A stretch of DNA of 58,021 nt from RGIG3077 sp964490175 (GCA_964490175.1 CAZBAI010000010.1:1-58021), one strand, 5' to 3'; counted from the stretch's first letter, positions 1 to 8,417 are shown. Numbers and translations: made by a program. The notes: a model not told the origin generated them from the sequence alone.

Positions 1-647
1 ATACCCATATGACGGGTACGGCCTGCTTTACCGATTTTCACGTTTTCATGGTCGATGTTTGAAACCTGACCGATTGTTGCCTTGCAGGAAATCGGAACCT
101 TGCGAAGCTCTGTAGAGGGAAGTCTGAGCAGAGCGTAGCCGCCCTCTTTAGCCATAAGCTGTGCCATATTTCCGGCGCTTCTTACAAGCTGTGCGCCCTT
201 GCCGGGATAAAGCTCGATATTGTGGATAAATGTACCTACGGGTATATTTTCCAGGGGAAGTGCGTTGCCGAGCTTAATGTCGGAATCGGGTCCGCTTGTT
301 ACAACATCGCCGACCTTAAGGCCGTGAGGTGCAAGGATGTATCTCTTTTCACCGTCTTCATAGCAAACAAGTGCGATAAATGCGCTTCTGTTAGGATCGT
401 ATTCAAGGGTCATAACAGTTGCATTCATATTGTCCTTATTGCGCTTAAAGTCGATAACTCTGTATTTTCTTCTGCATCCGCCGCCCTTGTGACGAACGGT
501 AATTCTGCCGTAGCTGTTCCTGCCGGAAGTCTTTTTCAAGGGTTCAAGCAGGCTCTTTTCCGGCTTTACCTTTGACAGCACCGAATAGTCGGTAACGCTC
601 ATGTTTCTGCGACCGGGTGTTGTCGGCTTATAGGTTTTAATAGCCAT
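1..647 (-). CDS. rplB: 50S ribosomal protein L2, partial
   Basis: L2 is a 23S rRNA-binding protein of the large subunit, close to the peptidyl transferase centre. The minus-strand reading frame starts at ATG 645-647 (MAIKTYKPTTPGRRN) after a GGAG Shine-Dalgarno and runs off the left edge. About 215 of the usual 275 or so residues are present, and the C-terminal segment lies outside. The L2-typical stretches GGGCRRKYRVIDFKR and NIELYPGKGAQLVRSAG are visible. It is the fifth gene of the S10 operon, 31 nt behind rplW. Confidence 0.97.
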   Translation of the reverse strand, partial: MAIKTYKPTTPGRRNMSVTDYSVLSKVKPEKSLLEPLKKTSGRNSYGRITVRHKGGGCRRKYRVIDFKRNKDNMNATVMTLEYDPNRSAFIALVCYEDGEKRYILAPHGLKVGDVVTSGPDSDIKLGNALPLENIPVGTFIHNIELYPGKGAQLVRSAGNMAQLMAKEGGYALLRLPSTELRKVPISCKATIGQVSNIDHENVKIGKAGRTRHMG

Positions 648-678
648 TAAATTTCACTCCTTACTTAATATCTTGAAA

Positions 679-987
679 TCAGAACATTCCGTCGAAAAAT
701 TCGATTGTGCTCTTCTTCTTTCCGCTGGGCTCGGGGTTAAGAGTAACGACTGCCTTCTTCCATGAAGCTGTAAAGCCTTCGTTCATGCCCATTCTTCTGT
801 ATTTGCCTCTTACGTTCACCGTATTAACGCAAATAACCTCAACATCAAACAATTCTTCAACTGCCTTGGCAATTTCGATTTTGTTTGCCTTTTTGGCAAC
901 CTTAAAGGTGTACTTCTTGGCTGTCATGCCATCCATGCTCTTTTCCGTAACAATGGGGGCAAGAATGATATCCTGTGCAGCTTTCAT
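679..987 (-). CDS. rplW: 50S ribosomal protein L23
   Basis: L23 binds 23S rRNA domain III at the exit tunnel and is the docking site for SRP and trigger factor. The 102-aa product has the L23 features: IILAPIVTEKS near the N-terminus, a KYTFKVAKKANKIEIAKAVE helix and VNVRGKYRRMG. The ATG overlaps the rplD stop codon by one base (TAATG), which indicates translational coupling. The length is normal for the family and the order rplD-rplW-rplB is standard. Confidence 0.97.
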   Translation of the reverse strand: MKAAQDIILAPIVTEKSMDGMTAKKYTFKVAKKANKIEIAKAVEELFDVEVICVNTVNVRGKYRRMGMNEGFTASWKKAVVTLNPEPSGKKKSTIEFFDGMF

Positions 988-1607
988 TATTTGTACACCT
1001 CCTCGATTTTAGCAAGAGCGTCTGTTGTTACAACAAACTTATCATAATTAAGAATGTCATAAACATTAAGCGTTGTTGCAAGCGTTGTCTTGATTCCGGG
1101 AATGTTTGCGGCGCTCTTGATGACCTTTTGGTCAACCTCGGGAAGAACGATAAGTGCTTTTCCCTCGATTTTGAGAGCGTCAAGCATAGAAACGATTGTC
1201 TTTGTCTTAAATTCCTCTGTCTTGATAGCATCAAGAACAATAATATCGGAATCAATTACCTTTGTGGAAAGAGCCGACTTCATAGCCAGTCTTCTTACCT
1301 TTTTGTTAAGTGTGTAATTGTAGGATCTGGGCTTGGGTCCGAGAGCAACACCGCCGTGATACCACTGAGGAGCTCTGATAGAACCCTGTCTTGCTCTGCC
1401 GGTTCCCTTCTGACGCCACGGCTTTCTGCCGCCGCCTCGAACTTCCGTTCTTGTCAGCGTAGACTGTGTGCCCTGACGCTGATTCGCAAGGTAATTAACC
1501 ACCATTGCGTGCATTACACTTTCGTTCGGCTCAATGCCGAAAATTTCATCGCGCAGCTCGGTTTCGGAAACCTGCTTGCCTGTCATATCATATACTGAAA
1601 TCTGCAT
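987..1607 (-). CDS. rplD: 50S ribosomal protein L4
   Basis: L4 binds 23S rRNA and lines the exit tunnel. In E. coli it also represses its own S10 operon, by attenuation and at translation. The 206-aa product has the tunnel-loop signature (GGGRKPWRQKGTGRARQG, about residues 58-75) followed by QWYHGGVALGPKPRSY. The ATG at 1605-1607 follows a GGAGG box. In this window L4 is the obvious candidate ligand for the long rpsJ leader, but nothing in the sequence proves that. Confidence 0.97.
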   Translation of the reverse strand: MQISVYDMTGKQVSETELRDEIFGIEPNESVMHAMVVNYLANQRQGTQSTLTRTEVRGGGRKPWRQKGTGRARQGSIRAPQWYHGGVALGPKPRSYNYTLNKKVRRLAMKSALSTKVIDSDIIVLDAIKTEEFKTKTIVSMLDALKIEGKALIVLPEVDQKVIKSAANIPGIKTTLATTLNVYDILNYDKFVVTTDALAKIEEVYK

Positions 1608-1622
1608 TTAGCTTCCTCCTTC

Positions 1623-2258
1623 CTACGCCTTTTTTACAGCATTTACGATGGAAACAATTCCGCCCTTAGGTCCGGGAATTGCGCCCTTGAGTGCGATAAG
1701 ATTATTTTCTGCGTCAACCTTTACTACAACGAGATTCTGAACTGTTACATTCTCAAATCCCATGTGTCCGGGAAGCACCTTGCCCTTGTAGATTCTCGAA
1801 GGTGATGAGCAAGCGCCCATTGAACCTGCGTGACGTGCCACAGGACCTGTACCGTGGGTTTCTTTAAGTCTGGAATTGCCGTTGCGCTTGATTGTGCCGG
1901 CATATCCCTTACCCTTGCTTCTGCCCCTGACATCGACGATGTCGCCGGTTTCAAAGGTATCTGCCTTGATAAGCGAACCGATTTCGTACTGTGCGCAGTC
2001 GTCGAACTTAAATTCCTTTAATGTTCTCTTATAGCCTGCGCCTGCCTTGTCGAAATGACCCTTTGCGGGCTTGTTGACTTTATGCGCTTTGATATCGCCG
2101 TAGCCAACCTGTACTGCTTCGTATCCGTCACGGTCGGTTGTTTTCTTTTGAACAACAACGCACGGACCGGCTTCAACTACAGTTACGGGAATCACTTTTC
2201 CCGCCTCATCGAAAATCTGTGTCATACCGATTTTCTTGCCGATGATTGCTTTTTTCAT
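1623..2258 (-). CDS. rplC: 50S ribosomal protein L3
   Basis: L3 is an early assembly protein near the peptidyl transferase centre. I placed the start at ATG 2256-2258 (MKKAIIGKKIGMTQIF) because it follows an AGGAGGAAAAAT site. The frame stays open upstream to 2324, but that extension has no Shine-Dalgarno and is not L3-like. The product is 211 aa and contains the GTGPVARHAGSMGACSSPSR stretch of L3. The 138-nt gap to rpsJ is longer than the other gaps in this operon and holds no obvious gene. Confidence 0.96.
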   Translation of the reverse strand: MKKAIIGKKIGMTQIFDEAGKVIPVTVVEAGPCVVVQKKTTDRDGYEAVQVGYGDIKAHKVNKPAKGHFDKAGAGYKRTLKEFKFDDCAQYEIGSLIKADTFETGDIVDVRGRSKGKGYAGTIKRNGNSRLKETHGTGPVARHAGSMGACSSPSRIYKGKVLPGHMGFENVTVQNLVVVKVDAENNLIALKGAIPGPKGGIVSIVNAVKKA

Positions 2259-2396
2259 ATTTTTCCTCCTTTGGTTATTGGTTGGTTTCCCAACATGACC
2301 GTGGTTTTTGAAATTGTACTTCAAAATGCGGCAGAGTTTCAGCTTTCCGAAAATTTAAGCGGCTGACTTTTGCCGTCGATTCCGAAAAAGTCAAGC

Positions 2397-2711
2397 TTAC
2401 TTGACCTCCATTACAATCTCAACGCCTGCGGGGATTTCAAGATTCTGCAAAGCTTCTGTTGTCTTTGCGGTGGGTCTGATTACGTCGATAAGACGCTTGT
2501 GCGTGCGAAGCTCAAACTGCTCACGGCTGTCCTTATATTTGTGAACAGCACGGAGAATAGTTACGATCTCCTTATCGGTGGGGAGCGGAATAGGACCCGA
2601 AACTCTTGCACCGCTGCGCTTTGCCGCTTCAACGATCTTTGCTGCCGAAGCATCGACTATCGAATGCTCATAGCCCTTGATCTTGATTCTGATTTTTTCA
2701 TTGACTGCCAC
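2397..2711 (-). CDS. rpsJ: 30S ribosomal protein S10
   Basis: S10 (NusE) is a 30S head protein that also joins NusB in antitermination complexes. The 104-aa product starts with GTG at 2709-2711 behind a CGGAGG box (MAVNEKIRIKIKGYEHSIVD) and contains SGPIPLPTDKEIVTILR, the S10 signature. It is the first gene of the S10 operon, preceded by a leader of roughly 360 nt with two possible promoters and a terminator-like hairpin, so its expression is probably controlled in the leader. Confidence 0.97.
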   Translation of the reverse strand: MAVNEKIRIKIKGYEHSIVDASAAKIVEAAKRSGARVSGPIPLPTDKEIVTILRAVHKYKDSREQFELRTHKRLIDVIRPTAKTTEALQNLEIPAGVEIVMEVK

Positions 2712-2773
2712 TTAAATCGCCTCCGTTAAATATTTTTTGCTTTGGGGGCACGGTAATACTTTTATTACATAAC

Positions 2774-2801
2774 GTTATAATGTAACGGATTATATCGTCA
2801 A
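2774..2801 (-). promoter_or_regulatory. possible second rpsJ promoter (P2)
   Basis: On the minus strand TTGACG (2796-2801) and TATAAC (2774-2779) are separated by 16 nt. The site lies between the terminator-like hairpin and rpsJ. If used, it would give transcripts that bypass the attenuator. It is weaker than the upstream promoter and may be fortuitous. Confidence 0.4.
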
Positions 2802-2921
2802 CACGCTTCCGTGTGTATCGCATTTTTTGCATAACAAAAACCCGAAAAAGCACACAGCTTTCCGAGTTTGGCAAGAACACGACAACACACAGCAACTCAC
2901 ACACAAGCCCTTTCGGCGCAC
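2790..2921 (-). CDS. putative Cys-rich leader peptide of the S10 operon
   Basis: This is a 43-codon minus-strand frame starting with GTG at 2919-2921, 7 nt after a strong GAGGAGG site. It begins MRRKGLCVSCCVLSCSC, with five cysteines in the first 17 residues and eight overall. The terminator-like hairpin (2833-2868) begins right after the Cys run, within codons 18-36. The layout resembles leader-peptide attenuators, in which ribosome position on a codon run chooses between RNA folds. I do not recognise a family. The coding evidence is only the Shine-Dalgarno, the frame length and this placement, so the peptide may not be made. Confidence 0.4.
   Translation of the reverse strand: MRRKGLCVSCCVLSCSCQTRKAVCFFGFLLCKKCDTHGSVLTI
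2833..2868 (-). terminator. terminator-like hairpin in the S10 leader (attenuator candidate)
   Basis: On the minus strand AACTCGGAAAGC and GCTTTTTCGGGTT form a near-complete stem with loop TGTGT, followed by TTTTGTT. It lies about 120 nt upstream of the rpsJ start and about 200 nt after the main promoter, so a functional terminator here would be a premature one. Which factor controls read-through cannot be seen. Confidence 0.5.
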
Positions 2922-3074
2922 CTGTGCACCTCCTCAAAGAGTGTGTATCAATCACATACTGTGTTCGGTATTACTTCCGCCCGGTTTAAAATCGGACATA
3001 CTCTGCGAAAATTACCCGGCAAACCGCCGGCAACCTTCCGCTTCATCGCATATCTGTTGCAGTCACGCTCGTAT

Positions 3075-3103
3075 ATTATAGCACACGTTTTTCCTGATTG
3101 CAA
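3075..3103 (-). promoter_or_regulatory. main S10 operon promoter
   Basis: TTGCAA (3098-3103) and TATAAT (3075-3080) are 17 nt apart on the minus strand, a near-consensus sigma-A promoter. Transcription would start near 3068, leaving a leader of about 360 nt before rpsJ. The rest of the leader (2922-3068) holds G+C-rich inverted segments around GCCGGCGGTTTGCCGG. Confidence 0.75.
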
Positions 3104-3150
3104 GCCGTTTTTTCATATATTTAATAATTTTTTGTAAATTTTAAATTTCT

Positions 3151-3197
3151 AAAAAATGTACGTGCGCTATTTGTCGAAATCCACACAAACAGCGCAC
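3151..3197 (-). terminator. probable terminator of the GT39-like gene
   Basis: GTGCGCT (3162-3168) and AGCGCAC (3191-3197) form a stem extended internally by TTTGT/ACAAA. On the minus strand a short GTACA linker and TTTTTT follow. It lies 27 nt beyond the stop of the membrane glycosyltransferase gene. Nothing else coding was seen between 3104 and 3223. Confidence 0.5.
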
Positions 3198-3223
3198 CAA
3201 AGTTTAGCTATATTTCACAAAAA

Positions 3224-5095
3224 TCATGACAACTCATATATATAATTCGCCCTGCCCATTATCAGCCAATAGCCCATATAGTCAACATTTTCAAAGTGCG
3301 TATTCTCTTTTACCGTATCAATAATGCGATTATCGTATTTAGCATTATTCAAAGTTTCGAATTGCTCGGAAACATCTCCGTCATAGTTATTTCCCATAAT
3401 TCCGATAATATCGACATCTTTCTTTTCCTCGGAATATTCCGTTTCGAGCAAAGCTTCTTCGAGAATAATTAGATAAACCTTTTCGCCGTTTTTTCCCGCC
3501 TCGTCAAAATCGGCAACGCAGTTTTCAAGTTCGCCCAATTGAAAAATGTACAGTGAATCGGCGTTGTACAAATCATAAGGATAGTATTGAATCTCGCTTC
3601 CGCCAACCATTCCGACGATACAGTCTGCCCCTTGCGTGATAACGTTCATTTCGGTTTTAAGAGCGTTCGGATCCGTTTGGTTTTGGTCGAACAAATACAT
3701 CACTTCGCCGCAAAGTCTGCTGCCGATAACACTGCAAACGCTGATTACAATTGTCGCAATGGGCGCTAAAAGCCTTTTGCCGACCTTTGGTATACAGCGC
3801 AAAAACATATAGACAAAGCACATAACCACAGCGATAAACAGCGGATAAACCTGCACGGAATAGTGCGAACTCATTTCCTCCATATACGCAATCGGCGAAA
3901 CCAATGCGTTTATCGCAAACACCGAAAATACAGAAACCGAAACAATCAGCAAAACGCCGAGCGAAAGCCCGATTTTAGAACGCACAAAGCAAATCAATTT
4001 CTTTATATTCGCCGCACAGCGTTGCAAAAACGCCTTAAACCACTTTTCGTTTCTGAAAAGAAAGCACAAAGGCAAGCCGATTGCCGCAAGTGCTATCAGC
4101 ACACACAGCACATAATTCCACAGCGGCGTTTTTATCAGCGTAAGCCTTATGCCGGATATATCGTTTAGCATATAGCGCATGATAAAATGCAGCTGCAAGC
4201 CGAAAGTTTTATGCTTGGTATATGTTGCGTAAAGCCCCATTACATCATTCTTTTCAAGCATATGCGAAATCATCGGCGTGAATGATATAACCGCAAGCGC
4301 CACCGAAAGCAAAAGAGCGCCGCCGTAGGCAAACATTCTCTTCGGATTTTTCTTGATAAGATAATACACGCACATACACGCCGCCATTACGCCGGCATAA
4401 ATTATGAAAAAATACTGCACAAGGCTGCCGAGATATGTTATCAGGCAAAGCAGCGCCATTGTTTTCTTTGAAAACCCATCGTATATCAGCTTTAAATTAA
4501 AATATGTATACGCAAGTGTAAACGCCATCAAAAGCACATACATTCTCAAATATATGCCGCAGGTTATCGCTCCGCTTGAAAATCCCCACAAAGCGCAGGT
4601 GCACAGTCCCAAAAATCCGCTTTTCGATATTTTAACAACGCAGAGATAAAGAAAAATCTGCGCTATCGCAAACGACAAAGCGTTTATCGAAAAGGCATAC
4701 CAAGGTGAAAAGCTGCTTGGAAAAAAAGAGCATACGGTGTGCAATATATAATAGTACAGCGGTGGGTGAACATCATATTTTTGATTATAATAAACCGAGC
4801 CGTATTCAAAGCGCTCGCCTTCCTGAACGGTCAAATAATCACGAAACAAATCGCCGTCATTCCAATGATTGTATTCATTCCATTCGTCGGTTTCAAATCT
4901 TGTGTACATATGCGGCTGATAATATGAATTTGACAAGCCGTACGACCACAACTCGTCCATATGATAACCCTGCTTTTTCTGCGCCATATAGTATGTAATT
5001 ATCCCCAGCTGAACAATTATCATCACGATAAGCAAAGCTATGCAGATAATTTTTGTCTTTTTAGCGCCGTTTCCGATTCGATTCATATATTTCAC
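3224..5095 (-). CDS. polytopic membrane protein, GT39/GT-C glycosyltransferase-like
   Basis: The 623-aa protein has an N-terminal transmembrane helix (about residues 18-38), then an extracytoplasmic loop with HMDELWSYG that resembles the acidic DE motif of GT39/PMT-type enzymes. About ten hydrophobic segments follow, with a soluble C-terminal tail of about 150 residues. Such enzymes transfer sugars from polyprenyl-phosphate donors to glycans or proteins on the outer face of the membrane. The donor and acceptor cannot be told. The start is GTG 5093-5095, 6 nt after the yfbR stop, without a clear Shine-Dalgarno; ATG 5084-5086 is an alternative. It is the last gene of a minus-strand group with two HD-domain genes. 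Confidence 0.7.
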   Translation of the reverse strand: MKYMNRIGNGAKKTKIICIALLIVMIIVQLGIITYYMAQKKQGYHMDELWSYGLSNSYYQPHMYTRFETDEWNEYNHWNDGDLFRDYLTVQEGERFEYGSVYYNQKYDVHPPLYYYILHTVCSFFPSSFSPWYAFSINALSFAIAQIFLYLCVVKISKSGFLGLCTCALWGFSSGAITCGIYLRMYVLLMAFTLAYTYFNLKLIYDGFSKKTMALLCLITYLGSLVQYFFIIYAGVMAACMCVYYLIKKNPKRMFAYGGALLLSVALAVISFTPMISHMLEKNDVMGLYATYTKHKTFGLQLHFIMRYMLNDISGIRLTLIKTPLWNYVLCVLIALAAIGLPLCFLFRNEKWFKAFLQRCAANIKKLICFVRSKIGLSLGVLLIVSVSVFSVFAINALVSPIAYMEEMSSHYSVQVYPLFIAVVMCFVYMFLRCIPKVGKRLLAPIATIVISVCSVIGSRLCGEVMYLFDQNQTDPNALKTEMNVITQGADCIVGMVGGSEIQYYPYDLYNADSLYIFQLGELENCVADFDEAGKNGEKVYLIILEEALLETEYSEEKKDVDIIGIMGNNYDGDVSEQFETLNNAKYDNRIIDTVKENTHFENVDYMGYWLIMGRANYIYELS

Positions 5096-5100
5096 AAGCT

Positions 5101-5682
5101 TTATGCCTGCTCATCTACGGTAAGACCGAACGAGGGCATAAACTCCTCCATAAATATTTTGACTTCGGGCATATCAAATGCGGCAACCGCCTTTTCGGTT
5201 GAAGCACGTGCTTTTTCAAAATCACGGTTGCCCAGTGCGCATTCGTTCATGCACTTGATAAGCGCCGAAAGCTTATCTGCCGCCTTAACGATTTTCCAAA
5301 GCTCCGCGTCATCGTCTTGCGGAGTAATAAGCGGCGAAAAATCTTTCTTTAAATAATCGGGCAGCATATTTTCGATTTTTTGCTGTGCGCTTTTTTCCGC
5401 CTCCGCATAAGCGCTGCGCAACTTTTTGTCAAAATATTTTATCGGCGTGGGCAAATCACCCGTGATAATTTCGGTTGCATCGTGATACATTCCGAGCACG
5501 GCGGCACGATTGCTGTCAAGATTTGTGCCGAAGCGCTGATTTTTTATCGCACAAAGTGCGTGCGCAAGCATTGCAACCTCAAGGCAATGCTCCGAAAGCC
5601 GTTCTTCTTCGGTGTTGCGCATAAGTCCCCAGCGGCGAATATATTTCATTCTCGACATCATTGCAAAAAAATGATATGACAA
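5101..5682 (-). CDS. yfbR: YfbR-family 5'-deoxynucleotidase (HD domain)
   Basis: YfbR removes the 5'-phosphate of deoxyribonucleoside monophosphates, helping to balance nucleotide pools. The 193-aa product closely follows E. coli YfbR in pattern: SRMKYIRRWGLMRN, H32 in the SEHCLEVAMLAHAL helix, the metal-binding HD pair H68-D69 (GMYHDATEIITGDLPTP) and a late D in VKAADKLSALIKC. The start is TTG 5680-5682, supported by AGGAGG nine nt upstream; that box overlaps the stop of the preceding HD gene. The bacterial homologue assignment is strong. The exact substrate preference is not visible. Confidence 0.88.
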   Translation of the reverse strand: MSYHFFAMMSRMKYIRRWGLMRNTEEERLSEHCLEVAMLAHALCAIKNQRFGTNLDSNRAAVLGMYHDATEIITGDLPTPIKYFDKKLRSAYAEAEKSAQQKIENMLPDYLKKDFSPLITPQDDDAELWKIVKAADKLSALIKCMNECALGNRDFEKARASTEKAVAAFDMPEVKIFMEEFMPSFGLTVDEQA

Positions 5683-5695
5683 AGCTTTTTACCTC

Positions 5696-6289
5696 CTATT
5701 CGCCCTGATTTTTCCCTTCAAGATAATATGTTGCTTCCATATCGGCAACGGAAAGCGCAAACGCAAGCGGAAACATTTCAAAGGCGTCGCCAATGCTTCG
5801 CTTATCTTCAATTCCCGAAAATCCCATGTGATAACGCACGGCAAACGCTTCTTCTCTCGAAAGGCGCATAAATCCGGAAATAATGTACACCGACTTTTCG
5901 CCGTGACCGTAGGGCAGTTTGTCGTCAAATTCATATGACGGAACGCTTCTCCACACGCCGTCGCTTCCCTTTACGTTTCTTGTCGAACGCTTATAGGTAT
6001 TTATTTTGCAAACATCGTGCAGCAGCGAAACAACGGCTATCGTTTCGTCGCTGTAATTCATTTTGTATATTTCCCTGCAACGTTCCCTTTCAAGATACGC
6101 TTTAAGGCAGTGATAAACGTTGACACTGTGCTCGACAAGTCCGCCGTCATACGCACCGTGATATCGGGTTGAGCACGGCGCTTCGAAAAAATCGCTTGAG
6201 GGTGAGCTGAGATATTCAAACAGCTTTTGCGCACCGGCACGTTTTATGTGCTCATTATATATTTCCGAAAATTCTTCCTTTGCAGTCAT
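5696..6289 (-). CDS. HD-domain phosphohydrolase, unknown substrate
   Basis: The 197-aa protein carries an HD-type metal site: H54 (GGLVEHSVNVYH), H91-D92 (SLLHDVCK), H129 (YGHGEKS) and H154 (RYHMG). The H/HD/GHGE/RYHMG arrangement is common in Firmicute HD hydrolases and resembles the HD half of YhaM-type exonucleases, but there is no nucleic-acid-binding OB domain. The substrate is unknown. It is first in the HD-yfbR-GT39 group. A TATAAT (6329-6334) lies upstream on the minus strand without a convincing -35 partner. Confidence 0.75.
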   Translation of the reverse strand: MTAKEEFSEIYNEHIKRAGAQKLFEYLSSPSSDFFEAPCSTRYHGAYDGGLVEHSVNVYHCLKAYLERERCREIYKMNYSDETIAVVSLLHDVCKINTYKRSTRNVKGSDGVWRSVPSYEFDDKLPYGHGEKSVYIISGFMRLSREEAFAVRYHMGFSGIEDKRSIGDAFEMFPLAFALSVADMEATYYLEGKNQGE

Positions 6290-6415
6290 TTCAAATCCAC
6301 TCCGCTTTCTTTAAGGCGCTGCCTTTAAATTATACCATATATATATTATCACAAACTCAGCCGACTTGCAACACACTTTTATTTTTTTAACTATTTATGA
6401 AATTTCTCAAACTTA

Positions 6416-6444
6416 TTGCAATATCCGACATTTTGTGATATACT
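6416..6444 (+). promoter_or_regulatory. promoter for the P-loop ATPase gene
   Basis: TTGCAA (6416-6421) and TATACT (6439-6444) are 17 nt apart on the plus strand. Transcription would start about 25 nt before the ATG at 6475, which has a CCGGAGG Shine-Dalgarno. Confidence 0.7.
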
Positions 6445-6474
6445 CGAATGTGAGTTAAAGTATCCGGAGGAAAA

Positions 6475-7134
6475 ATGGAAAATATTAAAAAAATCACCGT
6501 CATCACAGGTCATTACGGTTGCGGAAAGACCAACTTTTCCGTAAACTATGCGCTTTTTCTCGCAAAGGCGGGCAAAAAGGTCGTCGTTGCGGATTTTGAC
6601 ATTGTCAACCCGTATTTTCGCACAGCCGATTTTAAAGACCTTTTCAAAGCAAACGGAATCAGGCTGATTTCTCCGCAGTTTGCCAATACAAATGTGGATA
6701 TCCCCACGATAAATTTTGATCTTCTTGATATAGAACCGTGTGAATACCTTATTGTCGATGTGGGCGGCGATGATTCCGGAGCCGTTGCCTTAGGTAGGTT
6801 TTCATCTTTGCTTAAAAATAATGATTACGATATGCTGTATGTCATCAACAAATACCGTTACCTAATGCAGACCCCCGAGGATTCGTTTTCAATGCTCAAA
6901 GCAATTGAAAACGCCTCCAATCTGCGTCATACAGGCATTGTGAATAATTCAAATCTCGGAATCGAAACCACGGCACAAACCGTCTGCGATTCGTTTGATT
7001 ATGCAAAATCGCTGTGCAATCTCAGCAAACTTCCGCTGAGATATACCGCAGTCGAACAAAGCATAAAAATCGGCAGCACGGTAGAAAATTACTTTCCTAT
7101 AGAAGTTTTCGTCAAACCGATATGGGAAAAATAA
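6475..7134 (+). CDS. P-loop (ParA/MinD-like) ATPase next to ferredoxin oxidoreductase genes
   Basis: The 219-aa protein begins with the Walker A motif GHYGCGKT (residues 12-19), then DFDIVNPYFRTADF, reminiscent of the switch region of SIMIBI-class ATPases, and LIVDVGGDDSGAVALG as a Walker B-like strand. It lacks CxxC cluster ligands, so it is not an evident Nbp35-type scaffold. It lies at the head of the plus-strand group that ends with the 2-oxoacid:ferredoxin oxidoreductase genes, so a role in maturation or regulation of that enzyme is possible but is only an inference from neighbourhood. Confidence 0.7.
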   Translation: MENIKKITVITGHYGCGKTNFSVNYALFLAKAGKKVVVADFDIVNPYFRTADFKDLFKANGIRLISPQFANTNVDIPTINFDLLDIEPCEYLIVDVGGDDSGAVALGRFSSLLKNNDYDMLYVINKYRYLMQTPEDSFSMLKAIENASNLRHTGIVNNSNLGIETTAQTVCDSFDYAKSLCNLSKLPLRYTAVEQSIKIGSTVENYFPIEVFVKPIWEK

Positions 7135-7154
7135 AATAACGGAGGAAAAAGTCA

Positions 7155-8417
7155 ATGGCACCGGTAAAAGCAATTTGCACTGTGTGCGGCGAGCTTATCG
7201 AGGTTGACGCCGCAAAGGACGCCGCCATTTGCCCGAAATGCGCAGAAGCGTTCGTTGTTTCAAAAGCAATATCAAAGTATAACGAAGCCGAAAATCCGAC
7301 AGAAAACGCCGAAAACCCCAAATTTATCATTGAGGACGGAATATTGCGCAAATATACGGGCAACGACGTAAAAGCCGTCATTCCCGACGGAGTTGTCGAA
7401 ATCGGCGAAAACTCCTTTGCCGGCAACACACGAATCGTCGAAGTCGTCGTACCCGAAACCGTAAAAGTGTTCGGCGCAAGCGCTTTCAACAACTGCCGAG
7501 CACTTACTTACATAAATATCCCGAGCGGTGCGGTAAAAATCAGAAACAGCGCCTTTATGGGCTGCGGAATCACCGAAATTTCGATTCCCGGCACGGTCAA
7601 CAAAATCGGCGACAACTCTTTTCATGACTGTATCAGGCTGAAAAAGGTCGATATCGCACCGGGCGTAACAACTATCGGCGTTTATGCTTTTTGCAAATGC
7701 AGAAGCATTGAAACAATTTCTCTGCCCCCGACAATAACCTCGATTGAAAAGGGCGCTTTAAGAGGCTGTGCTTCGCTTAGCGAAATAAACCTGCCCGACG
7801 GGCTTGAATATATCGAAAAAGACGCATTTTTCGACTGCACGGGCATTAAAGCGCTGAAAATTCCGGCAAGCGTAAAATCAATCGGAATCGACTTTGTCGG
7901 CGGTTGCGCCTCACTTGAATCGCTTACAATCCCCAATACCGTAAAATCATATTCCATCGGTGCGGATTCTTTCTGGGGCTGCACTTCTCTAAAGCAAATT
8001 TCCGTTCCCGCTTGCGTTGACGAAATCGGCGAGCGTGCGTTCAAGGGCTGTAAAGAACTTTGCGGCATAAACCTCACAGGCTCTGTACGCAAAATTTGCC
8101 AAAACGCCTTTGCCGACTGTGTTGCCTTTGAAGAACTCAATCTCCCGAAAGGGCTTGAATGCATTGAAGCAAACGCCTTTGTCGGCTGTGTGAACATTCT
8201 TAAACTTACCTTGCCCGAAACCGTAACCGAAATCGACGAAAGTGCCTTTGCCGACTGTGTTCGCATTGACAGAGTGGAAGCCCCGAAAATCTGCTACAAA
8301 TGCTTTAAAAATACGGTGTGGGCACGTCGTGAGGGCAGATGGACAGGCAGCAAGAGCTGTGCCGTTTGCGGAAAACCCACAAACATTTTCGGCAAATGCA
8401 AATACTGCAACAGATAA
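7155..8417 (+). CDS. BspA-type leucine-rich-repeat protein with zinc ribbons at both ends
   Basis: The 420-aa protein has an N-terminal C-x2-C-x14-C-x2-C zinc ribbon (C8, C11, C26, C29). About a dozen 23-residue LRR_5 repeats of the pattern I.G.SAF.C..L..I.LP..V follow from about residue 70 to 375, and a second four-Cys ribbon (CAVCGKP...CKYC) closes the protein. BspA-like repeats usually mediate protein binding. There is no signal peptide or membrane helix, so it is probably cytoplasmic, which is uncommon for this repeat class. The ATG follows CGGAGG. It is 20 nt after the ATPase gene and ends at its own terminator, so it is probably co-transcribed with the ATPase. Confidence 0.8.
   Translation: MAPVKAICTVCGELIEVDAAKDAAICPKCAEAFVVSKAISKYNEAENPTENAENPKFIIEDGILRKYTGNDVKAVIPDGVVEIGENSFAGNTRIVEVVVPETVKVFGASAFNNCRALTYINIPSGAVKIRNSAFMGCGITEISIPGTVNKIGDNSFHDCIRLKKVDIAPGVTTIGVYAFCKCRSIETISLPPTITSIEKGALRGCASLSEINLPDGLEYIEKDAFFDCTGIKALKIPASVKSIGIDFVGGCASLESLTIPNTVKSYSIGADSFWGCTSLKQISVPACVDEIGERAFKGCKELCGINLTGSVRKICQNAFADCVAFEELNLPKGLECIEANAFVGCVNILKLTLPETVTEIDESAFADCVRIDRVEAPKICYKCFKNTVWARREGRWTGSKSCAVCGKPTNIFGKCKYCNR

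Noticed and set aside
975..1598. 207-aa plus-strand frame opposite rplD
   Set aside because: It is the antisense shadow of rplD, without a Shine-Dalgarno or protein-like composition.
2698..2955. 85-aa minus-strand frame overlapping the rpsJ leader
   Set aside because: It starts at a GTG without a ribosome site, runs into rpsJ, and is in a different frame from the well-initiated Cys-rich frame. It is more likely chance.
7682..8266. 194-aa minus-strand frame inside the LRR gene
   Set aside because: It is a shadow frame produced by the repeats of the BspA-like gene; composition is Ser/Ala/Pro-rich without motifs.
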